Origin: Megachile rotundata
Lineage: Eukaryota > Arthropoda > Insecta > Hymenoptera > Megachilidae
DNA: 64,000 nt
Assembly: GCF_050947335.1 (NCBI RefSeq)
Contig: NW_027473695.1
Coordinates: 62,001 to 126,000, forward strand
Reading direction: 5' to 3'
Below are positions 29,312-45,777 of the stretch, piece after piece (positions within the stretch are counted from its first letter, which is position 1; each line of letters opens with the position of its first letter). The notes beneath the pieces were generated by a model, which did no database searches, had not been told where the DNA came from, and saw only the letters and a list, made by a program, of their open reading frames with translations. A program made the position numbers and the translations under genes.

Positions 29312-31929
29312 CAAATGCTATACTTGTTACTCTTACTGTTATCAATCTAACTCATATTATTAGCCACATTATGCTTATATTATCGAAAGAAGGACAATTA
29401 CTATACTTGTTACGCTTATTGTTATCAATCTAACTCATATTATTAGCCATATTATGCTTATATTATTGATAGAAGGACAATTACTATAGTTGTTACTCTT
29501 ATTATTATCAATCTAACTCATATTATTAGCCATATTATGCTTATATGATCGATAGAAAGACAATTACTATACTTGTTACTCTTATTATTTTCAATCTAAC
29601 TCATATTATTGGCCGTATTATGTGGATATGATCGATAGGACGACAATTACTATACTTATTGCTCTTATTATTATCAATCTTTCTCATATTATTAGCCATA
29701 TTATGCTTATATTATTGATAGAAGGACAATTACTATAGGTGTTACTCTTATTATTATCAATCTAACTCATATTATTAGCCATATTATGCTTATATGATCG
29801 ATAGAAAGACAATTACTATACTTGTTACTCTTATTATTATCAATCTAACTCATATTATTGGCCATATTATGTGGATATGATCGATAGGACGACAATTACT
29901 ATACTTATTACTCTTATTATTATCAATCTAACTCATATTATTGGCCATATTATGTGGATATGATCGATTGAACGACAATTACTATACTTATTGCTCTCAC
30001 TATTATCAATCTAACTCATATTATTAGCCATATTATGCTTATATGATCGATAGTACGACAATTACTATACTTATTACTCTTATTATTATCAATCTAACTC
30101 ATATTATTAGCCATATTATGCAGATATGATCGATAGAACGACAATTACTATACTTATTACTCTTACTATTATCAATCTAACTCATATTATTAGCCATATT
30201 ATGCTTATATTATCGATAGAACGACAATTACTATACTTATTACTCTTATTATTATCAATCTAACTCATATTATTTCCATATTATGCACATATGATCGATA
30301 GAACGACAATTACTATACTTATTACTCTTACTATTATCAATCTAACTCATATTATTAGCCATATTATGCTTATATTATCGATAGAACGACAATTACTATA
30401 CTTGTTACTCTTATTATTATCAATCTAACTCATATTATTAGCCATATTATGCTTATATGATCGATAGGACGACAATTACTATACTTATTACTCTTATTAT
30501 TATCAATCTAACTCATATTATTGGCCATATTATGTGGATATGATCGATTGAACGACAATTACTATACTTATTACTCTTACTATTATCAATCGAACACATA
30601 TTATTAGCCATATTATGCTTATATGATCGATAGAACGACAATTACTATACTTGTTACGCTTATCATTATCAATCTAACTCATATTATTAGCCATATTATG
30701 CTTATATTATCGATAGAAGGACAATTACTATAGTTGTTACTCTTATTATTATCAATCTAACTCATATTATTAGCCATATTATGCTTATATGATCGATAGA
30801 AAGACAATTGCTATACTTGTTACTCTTATTATTATCAATCAAACTCATATTATTGGCCATATTATGTGGATATGATCGATAGGACGACAATTACTATACT
30901 TATTACTCTTATTATTATCAATCTAACTCATATTATTGGCCATATTATGTGGATATGATCGATAGGACGACAATTACTATACTTATTACTCTTATTATTA
31001 TCAATCTAACTCATATTATTGGCCATATTATGTGGATATGATCGATTGAACGACAATTACTATACTTATTGCTCTCACTATTATCAATCTAACTCATATT
31101 ATTAGCCATATTATGCTTATATGATCGATAGTACGACAATTACTATACTTGTTACTCTTATTATTATCAATCTAACTCATATTATTTCCATATAATGCAC
31201 ATATGATCGATAGAACGACAATTACTATACTTTTTACTCTTACTATTATCAATCTAACTCATATTATTAGCCATATTATGCTTATATTATCGATAGAACG
31301 ACAATTACTATACCTGTTACTCTTATTATTATCAATCTAACTCATATTATTAGCCATATTATGCTTATATGATCGATAGAACGACAATTACTATACTTAT
31401 TACTCTTATTATTATCAATCTAACTCATATTATTGGCCATATTATGCTTATATTATCGAAAGGAGGACAATTACTATACTTGTTACGCTTATTATTATCA
31501 ATCTAACTCATATTATTAGCCATATTATGCTTATATTATTGATAGAAGGACAATTACTATAGTTGTTACTCTTATTATTATCAATCTAACTCATATTATT
31601 AGCCATATTATGCTTATATTATCGATAGAACGACAATTACTATACCTGTTACTCTTATTATTATCAATCTAACTCATATTATTAGCCATATTATGCTTAT
31701 ATGATCGATAGTACGACAATTGCTATACTTATTAAACTTATTATTACCAATCTAACTCATATTATTTCCATATTATGCAGATATGATCGATAGAACGACA
31801 ATTACTATACTTATTACTCTTACTATTATCAATCTAACTCATATTATTAGCCATATTATGCTTATATTATCGATAGAACGACAATTGCTATACTTGTTAC
31901 TCTTACTGTTATCAATCTAACTCATATTA
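29312..31929. repeat. Array B block rich in GTGGATATG and GAAGGAC monomers
   Basis: About 31 monomers in ordinary 83-bp register. GTGGATATG, GATAGGACGAC and GAAGGACAATT variants are frequent and several short runs repeat locally (for example the GGACGAC/GTGGATATGATCGATTG runs near 29870-30000 and 30870-31070). An unusual monomer with TATTAAACTTATTATTACC lies near 31725. No long clean higher-order period could be assigned by eye. Confidence 0.75.
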
Positions 31930-33089
31930 TTAGCCACATTATGCTTATATGATCGATTGAACGACAATTACTATACTTATTACTCTTACTATTATCAATC
32001 TAACTCATATTATTAGCCATATTATGCTTATATGATCGATAGTACGACAATTACTATACTTACTACTCTTATTATTATCAATCTAACTCATATTATTTCC
32101 ATATTATGCAGATATGATCGATAGAACGACAATTACTATACTTATTACTCTTACTATTATCAATCTAACTCATATTATTAGCCATATTATGCTTATATTA
32201 TCGATAGAACGACAACTACTATACTTGTTACTCTTATTATTATCAATATAACTCATATTATTAGCCATATTATGCTTATATGATCGATAGAACGACAATT
32301 ACTATACTTATTACTCTTGTTATTATCAATCTAACTCATATTATTAGCCATATTATGCTTATACGATCGATAGAACGACAATTACTATACTTATTACTCT
32401 TATTATTATCAATCTAACTCATATTATTAACCATATTATGCAGATATGGTCGATAGAACGACAATTACTATACATATTACTCTTGCTATTATCAATCTAA
32501 CTCATATTATTAGCCATATTATGCTTATATTATCGATAGAACGACAATTGCTATACTTGTTACTCTTACTGTTATCAATCTAACTCATATTATTAGCCAC
32601 ATTATGCTTATATGATCGATAGAACGACAATTACTATACTTATTACTCTTACTATTATCAATCTAACTCATATTATTAGCCATATTATGCTTATATTATC
32701 GATAGAACGACAATTGCTATACTTGTTACTCTTACTGTTATCAATCTAACTCATATTATTAGCCACATTATGCTTATATGATCGATTGAACGACAATTAC
32801 TATACTTATTACTCTTACTATTATCAATCTAACTCATATTATTAGCCATATTATGCTTATATGATCGATAGTACGACAAATACTATACTTATTACTCTTA
32901 TTATTATCAATCTAACTCATATTATTTCCATTTTATGCAGATATGATCGATAGAACGACAATTACTATACTTATTACTCTTACTATTATCAATCTAACTC
33001 ATATTATTAGCCATATTATGCTTATATTATCGATAGAACGACAATTACTATACTTGTTACTCTTATTATTATCAATCTAACTCATATTA
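31930..33089. repeat. 14-mer tandem duplication, copy 1 (offset 1160 bp)
   Basis: The rare GATATGGTCGATAG variant (GGT at 32448) and TACTTACTACTC monomer recur at +1160 (GGT at 33608). The CCACATTATGC/GATCGATTG monomer at 31921-31960 has its partner at 33081-33120. 1160 is 14 monomers minus two bases. Confidence 0.88.
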
Positions 33090-36000
33090 TTAGCCACATT
33101 ATGCTTATATGATCGATTGAACGACAATTACTATACTTATTACTCTTACTATTATCAATCTAACTCATATTATTAGCCATATTATGCTTATATGATCGAT
33201 AGTACGACAATTACTATACTTACTACTCTTATTATTATCAATCTAACTCATATTATTTCCATATTATGCAGATATGATCGATAGAACGACAATTACTATA
33301 CTTATTACTCTTACTATTATCAATCTAACTCATATTATTAGCCATATTATGCTTATATTATCGATAGAACGACAACTACTATACTTGTTACTCTTATTAT
33401 TATCAATATAACTCATATTATTAGCCATATTATGCTTATATGATCGATAGAACGACAATTACTATACTTATTACTCTTGTTATTATCAATCTAACTCATA
33501 TTATTAGCCATATTATGCTTATACGATCGATAGAACGACAATTACTATACTTATTACTCTTATTATTATCAATCTAACTCATATTATTAACCATATTATG
33601 CAGATATGGTCGATAGAACGACAATTACTATACATATTACTCTTGCTATTATCAATCTAACTCATATTATTAGCCATATTATGCTTATATTATCGATAGA
33701 ACGACAATTGCTATACTTGCTACTCTTACTGTTATCAATCTAACTCATATTATTAGCCACATTATGCTTATATGATCGATAGAACGACAATTACTATACT
33801 TATTACTCTTACTATTATCAATCTAACTCATATTATTAGCCATATTATGCTTATATTATCGATAGAACGACAATTGCTATACTTGTTACTCTTACTGTTA
33901 TCAATCTAACTCATATTATTAGCCACATTATGCTTATATGATCGATTGAACGACAATTACTATACTTATTACTCTTACTATTATCAATCTAACTCATATT
34001 ATTAGCCATATTATGCTTATATGATCGATAGTACGACAAATACTATACTTATTACTCTTATTATTATCAATCTAACTCATATTATTTCCATTTTATGCAG
34101 ATATGATCGATAGAACGACAATTACTATACTTATTACTCTTACTATTATCAATCTAACTCATATTATTAGCCATATTATGCTTATATTATCGATAGAACG
34201 ACAATTACTATACTTGTTACTCTTATTATTATCAATCTAACTCATATTATTAGCCATATTATGCTTATATGATCGATAGAACGACAATTACTATACTTAT
34301 TACTCTTATTATTATCAATCTAACTCATATTATTAGCCATATTATGCTTATACGATCGATAGAACGACAATTACTATACTTATTACTCTTATTATTATCA
34401 ATCTAACTCATATTATTAACCATATTATGCAGATATGATCGATAGAACGACAATTACTATACATATTACTCTACCTATTATCAATCTAACTCATATTATT
34501 AGCCATATTATGCTTATATTATCGATAGAACGACAATTACTATACTTATTACTCTTACTATTATCAATCTAACTCATATTATTAGCCATATTATGCTTAT
34601 ATGATCGATAGAACGACAATTACTATACTTATTACTCTTACTATTATCAATCTAACTCACATTATTAGCCATATTGTGCTTATATTATCGATAGAACGAC
34701 AATTACTATACTGGTTACTCTTATTATTATCAATCTAACTCATATTATTAGCCATATTATGCTTATATGATCGATAGAGGGACAATTACTATACTTCTTA
34801 CTCTTATTATTATCAATCTAACTCATATTATTAGCCATATTATGCTTATATGATCGATAGAACGACAATTACTATACTTATTACTCTTATTATTATCAAT
34901 CTAACTCATATTATTGGCCATATTATGTGGATATGATCGATAGGACGACAATTACTATACTCATTACTCTTATTATTATCAAACTAACTCATATTATTAA
35001 CCATATTATGCAGATATGATCGATAGAGCGACAATTACTATACTTATTGCTCTTACTATTATCAATCTAACTCATATTATTAGCCATATTATGCTTATAT
35101 TATCGATAGAGCGACAATTACTATACTTGTTACTCTTATTATTATCAGTCTAACTCATATTATTAGCCATATTATGCTTATATGATCGATAGAACGACAA
35201 TTTCTATACTTATTACTCTTATTATTATCAATCTAACTCATATTATTGGCCATATTATGCAGATATGATCGATAGAACGACAACTACTATACTTATTGCT
35301 CTTACTATTATCAATCTAACTCATATTATTAGCCATATTATGCTTATATTATCGATAGAGCGACAATTACTACACTTGTTACTCTTATTATTATCAATCT
35401 AACTCATATTATTTCCATATTATGCACATATGATCGATAGAACGACAATTACTATACTTATTACTCTTACTATTATCAATCTAACTCATATTATTAGCCA
35501 TATTATGCTTATATTATCGATAGAACGGCAATTACTATACCTGTTACTCTTATTATTATCAATCTAACTCATATTATTAGCCATATTATGCTTATATGAT
35601 CGATAGTACGACAATTGCTATACTTATTACTCTTATTATTATCAATCTAACTCATATTATTTCCATATTATGCAGATATGATCGATAGAACGACAATTAC
35701 TATACTTATTACTCTTACTATTATCAATCTAACTCATATTATTAGCCATATTATGCTTATATTATCGATAGAACGACAATTACTCTACTTGTTACTCTTA
35801 TTATTATCAATCTAACTCATATTATTAGCCATATTATGCTTATATGATCGATAGAACGACAATTACTATACTTATTACGCTTATTATTATCAATCTAACT
35901 CATATTATTAGCCATATTATGCTTATACGATCGATAGAACGACAATTACTATACTTATTACTCTTATTATTATCAATCTAACTCATATTATTAACCATAT

Positions 36001-36307
36001 TATGCAGATATGATCGATAGAACGACAATTACTATACATATTACTCTTACTGTTATCAATCTAACTCATATTATTAGCCATATTATGCTTATATTATCGA
36101 TAGAACGACAATTGCTATACTTGTTACTCTTACTGTTATCAATCTAACTCATATTATTAGCCACATTATGCTTATATGATCGATAGAACGACAATTACTA
36201 TACTTATTACTCTTACTATTATCAATCTAACTCATATTATTAGCCATATTATGCTTATATTATCGATAGAACGACAATTGCTATACTTGTTACTCTTACT
36301 GTTATCA
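33075..36307. repeat. 39-mer higher-order repeat, copy 1 (offset 3233 bp)
   Basis: The GATATGGTCG landmark at 33608 recurs at 36841 and 40074, each +3233. TACTACTC at 33221 recurs at 36454. 3233 is 39 monomers minus four bases. The block also holds the GAGGGACAATT monomer (34777), ATTGTGCTTATATT, CTGGTTACTC, CAGTCTAACTC and TACTCTACTTG (35781). Confidence 0.9.
33090..34249. repeat. 14-mer tandem duplication, copy 2 (offset 1160 bp)
   Basis: Directly adjoins copy 1. It has a private substitution giving TACTTGCTACTC at 33718-33724 where the partner has TACTTGTTACTC. This copy is also the start of the 3233-bp period that follows. Confidence 0.86.
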
Positions 36308-39300
36308 ATCTAACTCATATTATTAGCCACATTATGCTTATATGATCGATTGAACGACAATTACTATACTTATTACTCTTACTATTATCAATCTAACTCA
36401 TATTATTAGCCATATTATGCTTATATGATCGATAGTACGACAATTACTATACTTACTACTCTTATTATTATCAATCTAACTCATATTATTTCCATATTAT
36501 GCAGATATGATCGATAGAACGACAATTACTATACTTATTACTCTTACTATTATCAATCTAACTCATATTATTAGCCATATTATGCTTATATTATCGATAG
36601 AACGACAACTACTATACTTGTTACTCTTATTATTATCAATATAACTCATATTATTAGCCATATTATGCTTATATGATCGATAGAACGACAATTACTATAC
36701 TTATTACTCTTGTTATTATCAATCTAACTCATATTATTAGCCATATTATGCTTATACGATCGATAGAACGACAATTACTATACTTATTACTCTTATTATT
36801 ATCAATCTAACTCATATTATTAACCATATTATGCAGATATGGTCGATAGAACGACAATTACTATACATATTACTCTTGCTATTATCAATCTAACTCATAT
36901 TATTAGCCATATTATGCTTATATTATCGATAGAACGACAATGGCTATACTTGTTACTCTTACTGTTATCAATCTAACTCATATTATTAGCCACATTATGC
37001 TTATATGATCGATAGAACGACAATTACTATACTTATTACTCTTACTATTATCAATCTAACTCATATTATTAGCCATATTATGCTTATATTATCGATAGAA
37101 CGACAATTGCTATACTTGTTACTCTTACTGTTATCAATCTAACTCATATTATTAGCCACATTATGCTTATATGATGGATTGAACGACAATTACTATACTT
37201 ATTACTCTTACTATTATCAATCTAACTCATATTATTAGCCATATTATGCTTATATGATCGATAGTACGACAAATACTATACTTATTACTCTTATTATTAT
37301 CAATCTAACTCATATTATTTCCATTTTATGCAGATATGATCGATAGAACGACAATTACTATACTTATTACTCTTACTATTATCAATCTAACTCATATTAT
37401 TAGCCATATTATGCTTATATTATCGATAGAACGACAATTACTATACTTGTTACTCTTATTATTATCAATCTAACTCATATTATTAGCCATATTATGCTTA
37501 TATGATCGATAGAACGACAATTACTATACTTATTACTCTTATTATTATCAATCTAACTCATATTATTAGCCATATTATGCTTATACGATCGATAGAACGA
37601 CAATTACTATACTTATTACTCTTATTATTATCAATCTAACTCATATTATTAACCATATTATGCAGATATGATCGATAGAACGACAATTACTATACATATT
37701 ACTCTTACTATTATCAATCTAACTCATATTATTAGCCATATTATGCTTATATTATCGATAGAACGACAATTACTATACATATTACTCTTACTATTATCAA
37801 TCTAACTCATATTATTAGCCATATTATGCTTATATTATCGATAGAACGACAATTACTATACTTATTACTCTTACTATTATCAATCTAACTCATATTATTA
37901 GCCATATTATGCTTATATGATCGATAGAACGACAATTACTATACTTATTACTCTTACTATTATCAATCTAACTCACATTATTAGCCATATTGTGCTTATA
38001 TTATCGATAGAACGACAATTACTATACTGGTTACTCTTATTATTATCAATCTAACTCATATTATTAGCCATATTATGCTTATATGATCGATAGAGGGACA
38101 ATTACTATACTTCTTACTCTTATTATTATCAATCTAACTCATATTATTAGCCATATTATGCTTATATGATCGATAGAACGACAATTACTATACTTATTAC
38201 TCTTATTATTATCAATCTAACTCATATTATTGGCCATATTATGTGGATATGATCGATAGGACGACAATTACTATACTCATTACTCTTATTATTATCAAAC
38301 TAACTCATACTATTAACCATATTATGCAGATATGATCGATAGAGCGACAATTACTATACTTATTGCTCTTACTATTATCAATCTAACTCATATTATTAGC
38401 CATATTATGCTTATATTATCGATAGAGCGACAATTACTATACTTGTTACTCTTATTATTATCAGTCTAACTCATATTATTAGCCATATTATGCTTATATG
38501 ATCGATAGAACGACAATTTCTATACTTATTACTCTTATTATTATCAATCTAACTCATATTATTGGCCATATTATGCAGATATGATCGATAGAACGACAAT
38601 TACTATACTTATTGCTCTTACTATTATCAATCTAACTCATATTATTAGCCATATTATGCTTATATTATCGATAGAGCGACAATTACTACACTTGTTACTC
38701 TTATTATTATCAATCTAACTCATATTATTTCCATATTATGCACATATGATCGATAGAACGACAATTACTATACTTATTACTCTTACTATTATCAATCTAA
38801 CTCATATTATTAGCCATATTATGCTTATATTATCGATAGAACGACAATTACTATACCTGTTACTCTTATTATTATCAATCTAACTCATATTATTAGCCAT
38901 ATTATGCTTATATGATCGATAGTACGACAATTGCTATACTTATTACTCTTATTATTATCAATCTAACTCATATTATTTCCATATTATGCAGATATGATCG
39001 ATAGAACGACAATTACTATACTTATTACTCTTACTATTATCAATCTAACTCATATTATTAGCCATATCATGCTTATATTATCGATAGAACGACAATTACT
39101 CTACTTGTTACTCTTATTATTATCAATCTAACTCATATTATTAGCCATATTATGCAGATATGATCGATAGAACGACAATTACTATACTTATTACTCTTAC
39201 TATTATCAATCTAACTCATATTATTAACCATATTATGCAGATATGATCGATAGAACGACAATTACTATACATATTACTCTTACTGTTATCAATCTAACTC

Positions 39301-39540
39301 ATATTATTAGCCATATTATGCTTATATTATCGATAGAACGACAATTGCTATACTTGTTACTCTTACTGTTATCAATCTAACTCATATTATTAGCCACATT
39401 ATGCTTATATGATCGATAGAACGACAATTACTATACTTATTACTCTTACTATTATCAATCTAACTCATATTATTAGCCATATTATGCTTATATTATCGAT
39501 AGAACGACAATTGCTATACTTGTTACTCTTACTGTTATCA
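36308..39540. repeat. 39-mer higher-order repeat, copy 2 (offset 3233 bp)
   Basis: Same monomer order as copy 1. One TACATATTACTCTTAC monomer is doubled near 37690-37800, so GAGGGAC moves to 38093 (+3316). One monomer is missing after TACTCTACTTG (39097), which restores +3233 by 39270. Private substitutions include TGGCTATAC near 36942 and GATGGATTG near 37176. Confidence 0.9.
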
Positions 39541-42300
39541 ATCTAACTCATATTATTAGCCACATTATGCTTATATGATCGATTGAACGACAATTACTAT
39601 ACTTATTACTCTTACTATTATCAATCTAACTCATATTATTAGCCATATTATGCTTATATGATCGATAGTACGACAATTACTATACTTATTACTCTTATTA
39701 TTATCAATCTAACTCATATTATTTCCATATTATGCAGATATGATCGATAGAACGACAATTACTATACTTATTACTCTTACTATTATCAATCTAACTCATA
39801 TTATTAGCCATATTATGCTTATATTATCGATAGAACGACAACTACTATACTTGTTACTCTTATTATTATCAATATAACTCATATTATTAGCCATATTATG
39901 CTTATATGATCGATAGAACGACAATTACTATACTTATTACTCTTGTTATTATCAATCTAACTCATATTATTAGCCATATTATGCTTATACGATCGATAGA
40001 ACGACAATTACTATACTTATTACTCTTATTATTATCAATCTAACTCATATTATTAACCATATTATGCAGATATGGTCGATAGAACGACAATTACTATACA
40101 TATTACTCTTGCTATTATCAATCTAACTCATATTATTAGCCATATTATGCTTATATTATCGATAGAACGACAATTGCTATACTTGTTACTCTTACTGTTA
40201 TCAATCTAACTCATATTATTAGCCACATTATGCTTATATGATCGATAGAACGACAATTACTATACTTATTACTCTTACTATTATCAATCTAACTCATATT
40301 ATTAGCCATATTATGCTTATATTATCGATAGAACGACAATTGCTATACTTGTTACTCTTACTGTTATCAATCTAACTCATATTATTAGCCACATTATGCT
40401 TATATGATCGATTGAACGACAATTACTATACTTATTACTCTTACTATTATCAATCTAACTCATATTATTAGCCATATTATGCTTATATGATCGATAGTAC
40501 GACAAATACTATACTTATTACTCTTATTATTATCAATCTAACTCATATTATTTCCATTTTATGCAGATATGATCGATAGAACGACAATTACTATACTTAT
40601 TACTCTTACTATTATCAATCTAACTCATATTATTAGCCATATTATGCTTATATTATCGATAGAACGACAATTACTATACTTGTTACTCTTATTATTATCA
40701 ATCTAACTCATATTATTAGCCATATTATGCTTATATGATCGATAGAACGACAATTACTATACTTATTACTCTTATTATTATCAATCTAACTCATATTATT
40801 AGCCATATTATGCTTATACGATCGATAGAACGACAATTACTATACTTATTACTCTTATTATTATCAATCTAACTCATATTATTAACCATATTATGCAGAT
40901 ATGATCGATAGAACGACAATTACTATACATATTACTCTTACTATTATCAATCTAACTCATATTATTAGCCATATTATGCTTATATTATCGATAGAACGAC
41001 AATTACTATACTTATTACTCTTACTATTATCAATCTAACTCATATTATTAACCATATTATGCTTATATGATCGATAGAACGACAATTACTATACTTATTA
41101 CTCTTACTATTATCAATCTAACTCACATTATTAGCCATATTGTGCTTATATTATCGATAGAACGACAATTACTATACTGGTTACTCTTATTATTATCAAT
41201 CTAACTCATATTATTAGCCATATTATGCTTATATGATCGATAGAGGGACAATTACTAAACTTCTTACTCTTATTATTATCAATCTAACTCATATTATTAG
41301 CCATATTATGCTTATATGATCGATAGAACGACAATTACTATACTTATTACTCTTATTATTATCAATCTAACTCATATTATTGGCCATATTATGTGGATAT
41401 GATCGATAGGACGACAATTACTATACTCATTACTCTTATTATTATCAAACTAACTCATATTATTAACCATATTATGCAGATATGATCGATAGAGCGACAA
41501 TTACTATACTTATTGCTCTTACTATTATCAATCTGACTCATATTATTAGCCATATTATGCTTATATTATCGATAGAGCGACAATTACTATACTTGTTACT
41601 CTTATTATTATCAGTCTAACTCATATTATTAGCCATATTATGCTTATATGATCGATAGAACGACAATTTCTATACTTATTACTCTTATTATTATCAATCT
41701 AACTCATATTATTGGCCATATTATGCAGATATGATCGATAGAACGACAATTACTATACTTATTGCTCTTACTATTATCAATCTAACTCATATTATTAGCC
41801 ATATTATGCTTATATTATCGATAGAGCGACAATTACTACACTTGTTACTCTTATTATTATCAATCTAACTCATATTATTTCCATATTATGCACATATGAT
41901 CGATAGAACGACAATTACTATACTTATTACTCTTACTATTATCAATCTAACTCATATTATTAGCCATATTATGCTTATATTATCGATAGAACGACAATTA
42001 CTATACCTGTTACTCTTATTATTATCAATCTAACTCATATTATTAGCCATATTATGCTTATATGATCGATAGTACGACAATTGCTATACTTATTACTCTT
42101 ATTATTATCAATCTAACTCATATTATTTCCATATTATGCAGATATGATCGATAGAACGACAATTACTATACTTATTACTCTTACTATTATCAATCTAACT
42201 CATATTATTAGCCATATTATGCTTATATTATCGATAGAACGACAATTACTCTACTTGTTACTCTTATTATTATCAATCTAACTCATATTATTAGCCATAT
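39541..42300. repeat. 39-mer higher-order repeat, copy 3 (partial)
   Basis: GGTCG at 40074 (+3233), GAGGGAC at 41243 and TACTCTACTTG at 42247 continue the order of copies 1 and 2 without the extra monomer of copy 2. GAGGGACAATTACTAAAC is a private variant here, shared only with the copy at 45969. After about 42300 the order changes. Confidence 0.87.
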
Positions 42301-45300
42301 TATGCTTATATTATCGATAGAACGACAATTGCTATACTTGTTACTCTTACTGTTATCAATCTAACTCATATTATTAGCCACATTATGCTTATATGATCGA
42401 TAGAACGACAATTACTATACTTATTACTCTTACTATTATCAATCTAACTCATATTATTAGCCATATTATGCATATATTATCGATAGAACGACAATTGCTA
42501 TACTTGTTACTCTTACTGTTATCAATCTAACTCATATTATTAGCCACATTATGCTTATATGATCGATTGAACGACAATTACTATACTTATTACTCTTACT
42601 ATTATCAATCTAACTCATATTATTAGCTATATTATGCTTATATGATCGATAGAACGACAATTACTATACTTATTACTCTTATTATTATCAATCTAACTCA
42701 TATTATTTCCATATTATGCAGATATGATCGATAGAACGACAATTACTATACTTATTACTCTTACTATTATCAATCTAACTCATATTATTAGCCATATTAT
42801 GCTTATATTATCGATAGAACGACAACTACTATACTTGTTACTCTTATTATTATCAATCTAACTCATATTATTAGCCATATTATGCTTATATGATCGATAG
42901 AACGACAATTACTATACTTATTACTCTTGTTATTATCAATCTAACTCATATTATTAGCGATATTATGCTTATACGATCGATAGAACGACAATTACTATAC
43001 TTATTACTCTTACTATTATCAATCTAACTCATATTATTAGCCATATTATGCTTATATTATCGATAGAACGACAATTACTATACTTGTTACTCTTATTATT
43101 ATCAATCTAACTCATATTATTAGCCATATTATGCTTATATGATCGATAGAACGACAATTACTATACTTATTACTCTTATTATTACCAATCTAACTCATAT
43201 TATTAGCCATATTATGCTTATACGATCGATAGAACGACAATTACTATACTTATTACTCTTATTATTATCAATCTAACTCATATTATTAACCATATTATGC
43301 AGATATGATCGATAGAACGAGAATTACTATACATATTACTCTTACTATTATCAATCTAACTCATATTATTAGCCATATTATGCTTATATTATCGATAGAA
43401 CGACAATTACTATACTTATTACTCTTACTATTATCAATCTAACTCATATTATTAGCCATATTATGCTTATATGATCGATAGAACGACAATTTCTATACTC
43501 ATTACTCTTATTATTATCAAACTAACTCATATTATTAGCCATATTATGCTTATATTATCGATAGAACGACAATTGCTATACTTGTTACTCTTACTGTTAT
43601 CAATCTAACTCATATTATTAGCCATATTATGCTTATATGATCGATAGAACGACAATTACTATACTTATTACTCTTATTATTATCAATCTAACTCATATTA
43701 TTAGCCATATTATGCTTATACGATCGATAGAACGACAATTACTATACTTATTACTCTTATTATTATCAATCTAACTCATATTATTAACCATATTATGCAG
43801 ATATGATCGATAGAACGACAATTACTATACATATTACTCTTACTATTATCAATCTAACTCATATTATTAGCCATATTATGCTTATATTATCGATAGAACG
43901 ACAATTACTATACTTATTACTCTTACTATTATCAATCTAACTCATATTATTAGCCATATTATGCTTATATGATCGATAGAACGACAATTTCTATACTCAT
44001 TACTCTTATTATTATCAAACTAACTCATATTATTAGCCATATTATGCTTATATTATCGATAGAACGACAATTGCTATACTTGTTACTCTTACTGTTATCA
44101 ATCTAACTCATATTATTAGCCATATTATGCTTATATGATCGATAGAACGACAATTACTATACTTGTTACTCTTATTATTATCAATCTAACTTATATTATT
44201 TCCATATTATGCAGATATGATCGATAGAACGACAATTACTATACTTATTACTCTTACTATTATCAATCTAACTCATATTATTAGCCATATTATGCTTATA
44301 TTATCGATAGAACGACAATTACTATACCTATTACTCTTATTATTATCAATCTAACTCATATTATTGGACATATTATGCTTATATTATCGAAAGAAGGACA
44401 ATTACTATACTTGTTACGCTTATTATTATCAATCTAACTCATATTATTAGCCATATTATGCTTATATTATTGATAGAAGGACAATTACTATAGCTGTTAC
44501 TCTTATTATTATCAATCTAACTCATATTATTAGCCATATTATGCTTATATGATCGATAGAAAGACACTTACTATACTTGTTACTCTTATTGTTATCAATC
44601 TAACTCATATTATTAGCCATATTATGCTTATACGATCGATAGAACGACAATTACTATACATATTACTCTTACTGTTATCAATCTAACTCATATTATTAGC
44701 CATATTATGCTTATATTATCGATAGAACGACAATTGCTATACTTGTTACTCTTACTGTTATCAATCTAACTCATATTATTAGCCACATTATGCTTATATG
44801 ATCGATAGAACGACAATTACTATACTTATTACTCTTACTATTATCAATCTAACTCATATTATTAGCCATATTATGCTTATATTATCGATAGAACGACAAT
44901 TGCTATACTTGTTACTCTTACTGTTATCAATCTAACTCATATTATTAGCCACATTATGCTTATATGATCGATTGAACGACAATTACTATACTTATTACTC
45001 TTACTATTATCAATCTAACTCATATTATTAGCCATATTATGCTTATATTACCGATAGAACGACAATTACTATACCTGTTACTCTTATTATTATCAATCTA
45101 ACTCATATTATTAGCCATATTATGCTTATATGATCGATAGAACGACAATTACTATACTTATTACTCTTACTATTATCAATCTAACTCATATTATTGGCCA
45201 TATTATGTGGATATGATCGATAGGACGACAATTACTATACTCATTACTCTTATTATTATCAAACTAACTCATATTATTAGCCATATTATGCTTATATTAT

Positions 45301-45777
45301 CGATAGAGCGACAATAACTGTACTTGTTACTCTTATTATTATCAATCTAACTCATATTATTAGCCATATTATGCTTATATGATCGATAGAACGACAATTT
45401 CTATACTCATTACTCTTATTATTATCAAACTAACTCATATTATTAACCATATTATGCAGATATGATCGATAGATCGACAATTACTATACTTATTACTCTT
45501 ACTATTATCAATTTAACTCATATTATTAGCCATATTATGCTTATATGATCGATAGAACGACAATTACTATACTTGTTACTCTTATTATTATCAATCTAAC
45601 TCATATTATTTCCATATTATGCAGATATGATCGATAGAACGACAATTACTATACTTATTACTCTTACTATTATCAATCTAACTCATATTATTAGCCATAT
45701 TATGCTTATATTATCGATAGAACGACAATTACTATACCTGTTACTCTTATTATTATCAATCTAACTCATATTATTAG
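41052..45777. repeat. 57-mer tandem duplication, copy 1 (offset 4726 bp)
   Basis: Landmarks GAGGGACAATTACTAAAC at 41243, TTAGCTATATT at 42625, TTGGACATATT at 44366 and GAGCGACAATAACTG at 45301 recur at 45969, 47351, 49092 and 50027, all +4726 (57 monomers minus five bases). This copy overlaps the end of the 39-mer block, so the 57-mer unit captured part of it. Confidence 0.92.
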
